From: Arachis hypogaea | Taxonomy: Eukaryota > Streptophyta > Magnoliopsida > Fabales > Fabaceae | Length of the DNA: 64,000 bases | Reading direction: 5' to 3' | NCBI RefSeq assembly: GCF_003086295.3 | Contig: NC_092052.1 | Coordinates: forward strand, 76,512,687 to 76,576,686 | Shown here: one piece after another, positions 24,353 through 33,700 of the stretch | Numbering within the stretch: position 1 is the first letter of the stretch | How the letters are laid out: every line of letters begins with the position of its first letter | Notes under the pieces: model-generated | The model's database searches: none | Told to the model about the DNA's origin: nothing | What the model saw: the letters and a program-made list of their open reading frames with translations, nothing else | Made by a program: the position numbers and the translations under genes

Positions 24353-25543
24353 ATGGGATTTCCACTATCTTTGGATGAGTATTGTTTGAGACTGAGCACA
24401 TTGCAAAAAAGAAAGGAGTATCCATCATCTTTTGGTCAATCAAAATTCATGAGAAACTCTCCACCACCACAGAATGATTCATGTTATTATGCTCATGGTG
24501 GGTGGGAGTATCAGGAACAGGAAACGGGGTACTTCCCAGAGCCACAAAATGGTCCATGTTTTGGTGAATTTGATCACTACTCAAGTTGTGGCTGGGAAGA
24601 TCAAAACCAAAGAGATTTCACTTATTCACACCCCATTCATCAAGAGCCATCACCTCTGAATTATCCAACCTCACCTCCTAGTTTTACATATCCAAATTCT
24701 TCATCACTTGAGCATTTCTCAGCACAAAATTCCTTCTCAAATTCATACAATTCATTTCACTATCCACAAGACTCATTCCACTACACACAAGAGTCATACC
24801 ACTACCAACACTCCAACCAAAGACTCTATCAGCCCACACAAAACACATACTCCCAGCCACCATATCACAGCCAAGATAATCAACCTCATCAACCCAATCC
24901 GAACCAACAATTTCAAGATCAATTAAACAGGATAGAAGGAATGCTTGCAACTATGGGCAGAGATGTGGCCGATTTGAAAGGCTTTAAGGAAGAATTGATA
25001 TCCAACTTACAAAATCAAGGTGCTGCCATTCAAAAGCTAGAAGCACAAATTGGATATCTATCAAAGCAAATCCCTACCCACAATTCTTCTAGTGATACCA
25101 TGGCAAACCCAAGGGAGGAATCAGAAGAACAAGAAATGGAGAAAGTCAATCAAGGGAGATCACACTCCAATGAAACAGAGAGTTGCAAAGAGGAAGGGTT
25201 CATTGAACCACAAATTCAGGAAGCTTTTGATGAACAGGATACTCCAACTGTCCAACAACAACCAAGTTCTGAGATCAAGGATGTGAAGGCAGTAGAAACA
25301 AGCACCAAAATGAGGATTGTGACCGAGAAACAAAGGACCATATCCATGAAGAAGAGAAGGTCGAAGAACAATCCAACTCCTGAGCCAACAAGCAAGTTCA
25401 CTCAAGCCAATCACAAGGGAAAGCTTGCTGGAAAGAAGCATTCACAACAAGGGGCACTAACTAGCTCCTTTATCCACTTGAAGTCATTCCTCTTAACAAA
25501 CTGGAGGAAGAGGAAGAAAGTCAGGAACAGCATGTCAAGCTAA
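24353..25543 (+). CDS. Gag-tail-like protein of non-autonomous element A
   Basis: 396 residues, the only sizeable ORF in the element, starting 182 bp after the primer site at the first ATG that opens this frame. Residues about 38-190 are low-complexity, rich in Gln, Asn, Ser, Tyr, His and Pro. Residues about 188-240 are heptad-like and predicted coiled coil (LNRIEGMLATMGRDVADLKG, then a stretch ending QKLEAQIGYLSKQ). That stretch resembles the region after the capsid domain in Athila-type Gag proteins. Residues about 250-380 are highly charged (Glu/Lys). There is no capsid core, zinc knuckle or protease motif. The C-terminal 25 or so residues may be out of the ancestral frame. The same ORF recurs at 29497. 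It may be an RNA-binding or assembly-interacting fragment; its function is unknown. Confidence 0.7.
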   Translation: MGFPLSLDEYCLRLSTLQKRKEYPSSFGQSKFMRNSPPPQNDSCYYAHGGWEYQEQETGYFPEPQNGPCFGEFDHYSSCGWEDQNQRDFTYSHPIHQEPSPLNYPTSPPSFTYPNSSSLEHFSAQNSFSNSYNSFHYPQDSFHYTQESYHYQHSNQRLYQPTQNTYSQPPYHSQDNQPHQPNPNQQFQDQLNRIEGMLATMGRDVADLKGFKEELISNLQNQGAAIQKLEAQIGYLSKQIPTHNSSSDTMANPREESEEQEMEKVNQGRSHSNETESCKEEGFIEPQIQEAFDEQDTPTVQQQPSSEIKDVKAVETSTKMRIVTEKQRTISMKKRRSKNNPTPEPTSKFTQANHKGKLAGKKHSQQGALTSSFIHLKSFLLTNWRKRKKVRNSMSS

Positions 25544-25562
25544 TGACGTTAAAGAAGCGCTT

Positions 25563-25580
25563 GTTGGGAGGCAACCCAAC
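25563..25580 (+). other. Conserved GTTGGG/CCCAAC hairpin, element A
   Basis: GTTGGG and CCCAAC pair around a 6-nt loop, shortly after the gag-like stop codon. The same hairpin follows the pol stop of element B at 48809-48826. I recall this GGGAGGCAACCC block as common downstream of the coding region in plant Athila/Tat-type elements; unverified here. Confidence 0.6.
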
Positions 25581-27122
25581 CAAAGGTAGTTTTTCTTTTC
25601 TAGTTATTTCAATAAAAGAGTTAAGTAGATTTATCTGTATTGCAAGGAGCTAAGTTTGGTGTTGCACACCAAAACAATTCAAGGGTGAATGTGAGATTCT
25701 AAGTTTGGTGTTCCACCAAAAACTTCATTAAAAGCACATTTCTACCTCAGCATGACTAGTCACTAGCTCCAACCAATCAGGGAAACTACTTAAACAATAG
25801 TTTAATTTCTAGTTCATAGTTTCTTTTTCTAGTTCATAGTTATTTTCTTAATAAAAGCACATGAGGTTTTCTGCATATGATCCAAATTGCTGCATATGGC
25901 AAGGAACTAAGTTTGGTGTTCACACACCAATCTAAGTTCAGAGGCCTACAAACATCCATGCATACTAACCAATTCTCAAAGTGCTTGGGGAACAAGCAAC
26001 TTCTAATAGCTTTGCAGGAAGACAATCAATCTCATGGAAGGAATATACATCATCATCAAAGAGAACACCAAGGCTAGGAAGGATGATGAACAACAAAGAA
26101 GATGATAAAAGGTTGTATTGTCACTTAATTGCTTGTACTTTGAATTGCTGACATTGGAAGTTTGCATGCACCCCTGCTTTAAGTTTGAGTCATTGCAGTT
26201 TTTGTTTGTCTGTTTGTTTAATTTCCAAATAAGTGATAGTCTAAGTGTTTGGATAAACTTCACTTGCTTAAATGTATGCTTGCCATGCTTGTTCTGTTTC
26301 CAAAAAAATAAAAGAAAAGTTTGAACAAAAGTAACTCAATTCCATTTAGTAAGAAATCAAATAAGATTAAGTGGTGGTATGCATGTTTGATTGAATAGTC
26401 AGCTCACTAAGAAATAAAGTTAGAATTGTCACTTTTAGTGGAAATTAGGATGCTGTCTATGGATCTTGATGAATAAATGTCTTTGGCCATGAAAAAGAAA
26501 GAAGAAGAAGAAGAAAAAGCCACTGAAAAAGGGCAACCAAAAAGCAAAAAAATTGAGAAAATAAGCTAGGCACCAATGGTTTGAACTTCTGAGACAAATG
26601 CCTGTGGTGTTTATGTATTAAGGATATGCTTGGATGAATAGGTTCTGAGGAGTGTTTCAACACTTGGTAACTTGGGTTAACTAACCCGGGATTATCAACC
26701 AAAAGTCCATTATCAAGAGCAACCTAAATACAAAACATTTAGTCACACAAAGAGGTGCTGGGCACCAATGTCTCAAGAAGAAATGTGAACTAAAATGCCT
26801 AAAGTGGATATGTGTAGTGCACTGATAAGAAAAAGAAAATGCCAAAGGCTTGTGCAACACATGACACTGAGCAACAAGGAGCAAATAAGCTCAAAGAAAA
26901 AGAAAAAACAAAGAAAAGAAACTTGCCAAGGATATGTGAATAACAAGAGGCCATAGCAGTGTTTTAGTGGAAACATAAAAAGTGACATTCTTACCTAAGA
27001 AACAATAAAGTGATGCTGCAACAACTTTCTGCATGAACACCCCATTAATCAATGTCAATTACTTACTGATATGGCTAATGAATTTACTTTCTGTTTCATT
27101 CTTTCTTCTCAATAATTCAGAA

Positions 27123-27159
27123 CTTGCTTGGGGACAAGCAAGGATTAAGTTTGGTGTTG
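27123..27159 (+). other. Hairpin and plus-strand priming region next to 3' LTR, element A
   Basis: CTTGCTTG and CAAGCAAG form a perfect 8-bp stem with a GGGA loop (27123-27142). Four bases later AAGTTTGGTGTTG (27147-27159) abuts the LTR. No uninterrupted polypurine tract touches the LTR; the purine-richest stretch is GGGGACAAGCAAGGA. Element B has the same arrangement at 50047-50083. Confidence 0.6.
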
Positions 27160-29291
27160 TGATGCCAAGGCATCTTAGGCTAGTTTCACTAGCCTTTTTC
27201 TTTTATTTTTAGTTGTTTTATGCATTTTCTTGAGCCTTAAGTAATCATTTGGGCCAAATAGTCATGCTTGTCTTAAATCATTCAAACATGAAGATTTTTA
27301 TGCAAATTCCATGAGTTTTTAGTTATATTCCTTGAATGCTATGAATGGAAGAATTCTCATGAATTTTAGCAAGACTTTGATGCAACTGTTTGGATGATTT
27401 CAGGGAAGAAGAGGCTAGGCAAGGAAGCAACAAAATCAATAAAGGAAGCTTGAATATCACATGTGGAGTTTAAGTTCCAGTTTAAGCCTAAACTGGAGCT
27501 TAAACGCCAAAAATCATGAAGGATAAGAAATGCTGGAAATGAAGTTTAACCACCAGTTTGACCTCAAACTGGAGGTTAAACGCCAGAATGGAAGGTCTCA
27601 CCAAAGAAGCATTTCCACGTTTAACCTCCAGTTTGACCTCAAACTGGAGGTTAAACGCCAGAATGATAATGCCACTCAGGAAGGAGTTCCACGTTTAACC
27701 TCCAGTTTGACCTCAAACTGGAGGTTAAACGCCAGAAGTGGGAATAGCACCAGGGAGCCATTTCCACGTTTAAGCTCCAGTTTGACCTCAAACTGGAGCT
27801 TAAACGTGTTCGACAGCCTTTCTCCTCCAGGGTTGCTCTCTCCATTTCCACGTTTAACCTCCAGTTTGACCTCAAACTGGAGGTTAAACGTGTTCGACCT
27901 CTTCACCTTCCATGGAATCAGGCCAGCTGACCTCTTCACCTTCCATGGAGTATAACTCGAGTTGTAGAGATCCAATTGAGGTGCTTCCAGTTGCGTTAGA
28001 AAGCTGACATCCATAGCTTTCCAACGAGGTATAATAGTCTATATTTGGCATCAAATTGGCAAGGTTGACAAGAGAACAAAGTGACGACTCAAGAAAGGGG
28101 GTGCAACATTTGAGTGTAGTTTAATGGATCATTATCCTTTTTGGATCAATTATGTCACTCAGCCCTTCAAGCAAGCAAGGCCCATCAACAACACCAAATC
28201 AAGGCCATAAGAATCATCTAGAATAGTTTATTTTCATTTGATTGTAATTTGCTTTGAATTTCATTTTCATTTTGTAATTTAGGGAGCCTATTTAAAGGCC
28301 TTAGTTTCTGCATTTAGATAGGGGGGATTGAAGGGGAATCCAGCCCCTGATGGGGACTTTTACTTTTACTTTCACTTTTAGCTAGTTTTCCTTTTCTTTG
28401 TAATTGAATTCAGAGCTATGATTCACTAAACCCCCTTTCATTGGGTTAGGGAGCTCTATTGTAATTCAATGAATCAATAATAGTTTATCTTCTTCTTCAA
28501 TCTTTTCTCTTGAATTTTGTTAGAAAGCTTCTCGATCTAATTCCATTGAGTAGTTGTCTTGGGAAAGAAACTACTCAAACTTGGAATCCTTCGGAGCCTT
28601 GGGAAAGGAATGGAGGATTCATGCTAGAGAAGCTTTCTCACAGTGGATTGGATTGGGGTTTGGATGGATATTGTGACATGTAATCCTACCAAATTGTGGT
28701 TCATGAAATTGTGTGGTATAATCAGTGATCAAGCATCATCTCTTCTTATGAACATTTAAACCAAGGGATTGGGAATTTGTTTGTTTTTAGAGAGCATTGG
28801 TGAGCCAAGGAATTGGGATCCAATCATATAAGATTGCCAAGCAAAATTCAATGAATGCATTGGTTGAGGAAGAGATATACATGTTTTGATTCGGAGATTT
28901 CAATATCTCCTAAACCCAATGAATTCCCCATTTCTGATTTCCCCTTTCTCTTTACGTTCTGCTACTCAATTCATGCAATCACCCCCATTCCCTTTTAATT
29001 TCAACAATTTAGTTTCTGCTCTTTAATTCATGCAATTTAAGATTCCGCCATTTCAATTTCTTGTCATTTACTTTTCCCGCCACTTTTACATTCCGCAATA
29101 CTCATCTCAATCTTGATTCCGCTCAACTAGAACACACTTCTAATCCGAATTGCTCACTCAACCAATCCTTGTGGGATTCGACCTCACTCTATTGTGAGTT
29201 TTTACTTGACGATAACCGGTGCACTTGCCGGAAGGAATTTTGCCGATCGTGCAATTTCCTAAATCGTAGCATAACTAGTTTATGTGCATCA
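27160..29291 (+). mobile_element. Element A LTR, copy 2 (2132 bp)
   Basis: TGATG...CATCA ends and the same content as copy 1. The 4-bp length difference comes from a 5-bp deletion near 28024 and one extra G near 28321. It is followed by a primer site and leader rather than flanking DNA, so it serves both as the 3' LTR of the first unit and the 5' LTR of the second. Its TATA-like box is at 28289-28296 and its U5 motif at 29167-29231. Confidence 0.92.
27468..27889 (+). repeat. Six-hairpin array in U3 of LTR A, copy 2
   Basis: Dyads at 27468-27505, 27544-27581, 27619-27656, 27693-27730, 27768-27805 and 27852-27889. Spacing and arm variants match copy 1, so the array was stable through the last duplication. 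Confidence 0.9.
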
Positions 29292-29297
29292 AGTTTA

Positions 29298-29315
29298 TGG
29301 CGCCGTTGCCGGGGA
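29298..29315 (+). other. Primer binding site, element A copy 2
   Basis: The same 18-nt tRNA-Asp-type site, 6 bp after the end of the second LTR. Its presence shows that a second internal region begins here instead of host DNA. Confidence 0.85.
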
Positions 29316-29496
29316 TTGGTTTTCGATTGACAATTCTCCAATTGGAAGTTAACTAGATTGAGCAATTTTTCTTTTCTTTTGTTAATAGTTTTTGTTTCAG
29401 TTTATTACTGCTTATTTCTGCAAATTTTAATTTGTTTTCTTTGCTTATTCACTTGTTAGCATACTAACCACCAGCTGTTTGTGATATTGCCTCACT

Positions 29497-30756
29497 ATGG
29501 GATTTCCACTATCTTTGGATGAGTATTGTTTGAGACTGAGCACATTGCAAAAAAGAAAGGAGTATCCATCATCTTTTGGTCAATCAAAATTCATGAGAAA
29601 CTCTCCACCACCACAGAATGATTCATGTTATTATGCTCATGGTGGGTGGGAGTATCAGGAACAGGAAACGGGGTACTTCCCAGAGCCACAAAATGGTCCA
29701 TGTTTTGGTGAATTTGATCACTACTCAAGTTGTGGCTGGGAAGATCAAAACCAAAGAGATTTCACTTATTCACACCCCATTCATCAAGAGCCATCACCTC
29801 TGAATTATCCAACCTCACCTCCTAGTTTTACATATCCAAATTCTTCATCACTTGAGCATTTCTCAGCACAAAATTCCTTCTCAAATTCATACAATTCATT
29901 TCACTATCCACAAGACTCATTCCACTACACACAAGAGTCATACCACTACCAACACTCCAACCAAAGACTCTATCAGCCCACACAAAACACATACTCCCAG
30001 CCACCATATCACAGCCAAGATAATCAACCTCATCAACCCAATCCGAACCAACAATTTCAAGATCAATTAAACAGGATAGAAGGAATGCTTGCAACTATGG
30101 GCAGAGATGTGGCCGATTTGAAAGGCTTTAAGGAAGAATTGATATCCAACTTACAAAATCAAGGTGCTGCCATTCAAAAGCTAGAAGCACAAATTGGATA
30201 TCTATCAAAGCAAATCCCTACCCACAATTCTTCTAGTGATACCATGGCAAACCCAAGGGAGGAATCAGAAGAACAAGAAATGGAGAAAGTCAATCAAGGG
30301 AGATCACACTCCAATGAAACAGAGAGTTGCAAAGAGGAAGGGTTCATTGAACCACAAATTCAGGAAGCTTTTGATGAACAGGATACTCCAACTGTCCAAC
30401 AACAACCAAGTTCTGAGATCAAGGATGTGAAGGCAGTAGAAACAAGCACCAAAATGAGGATTGTGACCGAGAAACAAAGGACCATATCCATGAAGAAGAG
30501 AAGGTCGAAGAACAATCCAACTCCTGAGCCAACAAGCAAGTTCACTCAAGCCAATCACAAGGGAAAGCTTGCTGGAAAGAAGCATTCACAACAAGGGGCA
30601 CTAACTACCTGCCGAAGATGTGGCCATTACGGCTCGCCTTTAGGTGTCCTCCTCGGGATAGCGTCATTTAAAGAACGAGGGTCAGCACGTCGTAAAAAAA
30701 TCGGAAAAAAACCAGAGGAGCCTGCCGAAAATGTGGCCATTACGGCTCGCCTTTAG
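29497..30756 (+). pseudogene. Truncated gag-tail-like ORF fused in frame to satellite
   Basis: The first 370 codons repeat the ORF at 24353. At about 30607 the element sequence stops and satellite begins, and the frame stays open for another 49 codons of satellite translation (through a CRRCGHYGSPLG stretch to a stop at 30756). The total is 419 residues. Pairs of cysteines in the tail look like a zinc knuckle but come from the satellite. The 3' non-coding region and 3' LTR are missing, so any transcript from the upstream LTR would read into satellite. It is a deletion product; there is no evidence that the fusion is made or used. Confidence 0.8.
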
Positions 30757-33700
30757 GTGTTCTCGGGATAGCGTCATTTAAAGAACGAGGGTCAGCACGA
30801 CGTAAAAAAACCAGAAAAAACCGGAGGATCCTGCCGAAGATGAGGCCATTACGGCTTGCCTTTAGGTGTTCTCTTCGGGATAGTGTCAATTAAAGGACGA
30901 GGGTCAGCACGACGAAAAAAAAAACCAGAAAACAAACCGGAGGAGCCTGCTGAAGATGAGGCCATTACGGCTCACCTTTAGGTGTCCTCCTCGGGATAGC
31001 GTCATTTAAAGAGCGAGGGTCAGCACATCGTAAAAAAAATCGGAAAAGAAAACTGGAGGAGCCTGCCGCAGATGAGGCCATTACGGCTCGCCTTTAGGTG
31101 TCCTCCTCAGGATAACGTCATTTAAAGAATTAGGGTCAGCACGTAGTGAAAAAAAAACCGGAAAAAAATTCGGAGGAGCCTGCCGAAAATGAGGCCATTA
31201 CAGCTCGCCTTTAGGTGTCCTCCTCTGGATAGTGTCATTTAAAGAACGTGGGGCAGCACGACGTAAAAAAAACAAAAAAAAAACGGAGGAGCTTCCTGAA
31301 GATGAGGCCATTACGGCTCTCCTTTAGGCGTCCTCCTCGGCATAGCGTCATTTAAAGAACGAGGGTGAGCACGTCATAAAAAAAATCGAAAAAAAAAACC
31401 GGAGGAGCCTGCCGAAGATGTGGCCATTACGGCTCGCCTTTAGGCGTCCTTTTCGGGATAGCGTCATTTAAAGAACGAGGGTCAGCACGTCGTAAAAAAA
31501 TCGGAAAAAAAACCGGAGGAGCCTGCCGAAGATGTGGCCATTACGGCTCGCCTTTAGGTGTTCTCGGGATAGCGTCATTTAAAGAACGAGGGTCAGCACG
31601 ACGTAAAAAAAAAACCGAAGAAAAAACCGGAGGAGCCTGCCGAAGATGAGGCCGTTACGGCTCCCCCTTATGTGTCCTCCTCGTGATAGCGTCATTTAAA
31701 GAACGAGGGTCAGCACGACGTAAAAAAAATGAAAAAAAAAACCGGAGGAGCCTGCCGAAGTTGTGGCCGTTACGGGTCGCCTTTAGGTGTCCTCCTCGGG
31801 ATAGTGTCATTTAAAGAACGAGGGTCAGCATGATGTAAAAAAAAATGAGAAAAAAAATCGGAGGAGCCTGCCAAAGATGAGGCCATTACGGCTAACCTTT
31901 AGGTGTCTTCCTCGGGATAGCGTCATTTAAAGAGCGAGGGTCTGCACGACATAAAAAAACCAGAAAATAACTGGTGGAGCCTACCGAAGATGAGGCCACT
32001 ACGGCTCGCCTTTAGGTGTCCTCTTCGGGATAGCGTCAATTAAAGGACGAGGGTCAGCACGACGTAAAAAAAACCAGAAAACAAACCGGAGGAGCCTGCT
32101 GAAGATTAGGGCATTACGGCTCACCTTTAGGTGTCCTCCTTGGGATAGCGTCATTTAAAGAACGAGGGTCAGCACGTCGTAAAAAAAATCGAAAAAAAAC
32201 CGGAGGAGCTTGCCGGAGATGTGGCCATTTCGGCTCGCCTTTAGGTGTCCTCAGGATAGCATCATTTAAAAAACGATGGTCAGCACGACGTAAAAAAAAC
32301 CAGAAAAAAAAACCGGAGGAGCCTGCCGAAGAAGAGGCCATTACCACTCGCCTTTAGGTGTCCTCCTTGTGATAGCGTCATTTAAAGAACGAGGGTCAGC
32401 ACGATGGAAAAAAAAAACCAGAAAAGAGAACCGGGGAGCTTGTTGCAGATGAGGCCATTACGGCTCGCCTTTACGTGTCCTCCTCAGGATTGCGTCATTT
32501 AAAGAACGAGGGTCAACACGTCGTAAAAAAAATCGGAAAAGAAAACCGGAGGAGCCTGCCGCAGATGAGGCCATTACGGCTCGCCTTTAGGTGTCCTCCT
32601 CAGGATAGCGTCATTTAAAGAACGAGGGTCAGCACGTCGTAAAAAAAACAAGGAAAAAAAACCAGAGGAGCCTGCCGAAGATGAGGCTATTACGGCTAGC
32701 CTTTAGGTGTCCTCCTCGGGATAGCGTCAATTAAAGGACGAGGGTCAGCACAACGTAAAAAAAACCAACAAAAAAAACCAGAGGAGGCTGCCGAAGATGA
32801 GGCCATTACGGCTCGCCTTTAGGTGTCCTCCTCGGGATAGCGTCATTTAAAGAACGAGGGTCAGCACGTCGTAAAAAAAATCGGAAAAGAAAACCGGAGG
32901 AGCCTGCCATAGATGAGGCCATTGTGGCTCGCCTTTAGGTGTCCTCCTCAAGATAGCGTCATTTAAAGAATGAGGGTTAGCACGACGTAAAAAAAAACCA
33001 GAAAAAAAACTGGAGGAGCCTGCCAAAGATGAGGCCATTGCGGCTCACCTTTAGGTGTCCTCCTCGGGATAACGTCATTTAAAGAACGAGGGCCAGCATG
33101 ATGTAAAAAAAAGGGAAAAAAATCGGTGGAGCCTGCTGAAAATCAGTCCATTACGGCTCGCCTTTAGGCGTCCTCCTCGGGATAGCGTCATTTAAAGTAC
33201 GAGGGTCAGCACGACGTAAAAAAAAAACCGGAGGAGCCTGCCAAAGATGAGGCCAATGCGGCTCACCTTTAGGTGTCCTCCTCGGGATAGTGTCATTTAA
33301 AGAACGAGGGTCAGCATGATGCAAAAAATAAAGGAAAAAAAACCGGAGGAGCCTACCGAAAATGAGGCCATTACGGCTCGCCTTTAGGTGTCCTCCTCAT
33401 GATAGCGTCATTTAAAGAGCGAGGGACAGCACGTAATAAAAAAAACTGGTGGAACCTGCTGAATATCAGGCTATTACGGCTCGCCTTTAGGCGTCCTCCT
33501 CCGGATAGCGTCACTTAAAGAACGAGGGTCAACACGACGTAAAAAAAACCGGAAAAAAACCGGAGGAGCCTGCCGAAGATGAGGCCATTAAGGCTCGCCT
33601 TTAGGTGTCCTCCTCGGGATAGTGTCATTTAAAGAACAAGGGACAGAACGACGAAAAAAAATCGGAAAACAAACCGGAGGAGCCTACTGAAGATGAGGCC

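Larger units (their letters stand above)
25544..27159 (+). other. Non-coding 3' internal region of element A
   Basis: No ORF longer than about 90 codons that looks real. It is colinear with the 3' region of element B (48775-50083) through shared blocks. These are CTTGTTGGGAGGCAACCCAA at about 25560, three AAGTTTGGTGTT hairpins (25652, 25701, 25909), a block containing TTGGGTTAACTAA near 26670, AAAGAGGTGCTGGGCACCAA near 26750, and a perfect 8-bp hairpin at 27123-27142. Its last 13 bases before the 3' LTR are AAGTTTGGTGTTG, the same as in element B. Confidence 0.8.
22012..30607 (+). mobile_element. Non-autonomous LTR retrotransposon A (LTR-internal-LTR-truncated internal)
   Basis: An LTR at 22012-24147, a 3.0-kb internal region and a second LTR at 27160-29291 are followed by a second internal region. 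That region matches the first until about 30607, then joins satellite directly. The repeat offset is 5148 bp at the LTR start. No third LTR and no target-site duplication are present, so the right end was lost. The internal region contains a primer site, one gag-tail-like ORF and a long non-coding 3' part. No capsid, protease, reverse transcriptase, RNase H or integrase is visible, so the element depends on proteins supplied in trans. Its primer site and 3' internal region resemble element B at 42526-51901. Confidence 0.92.

Noticed and set aside
30608..30756. Possible zinc-knuckle (TCRRCGHYGSPLG) at the end of the fused gag-like ORF
   Set aside because: The cysteines are encoded by the satellite GTGGCC variant and appear in satellite-only ORFs such as 58943-59176. 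There is no CCHC spacing.
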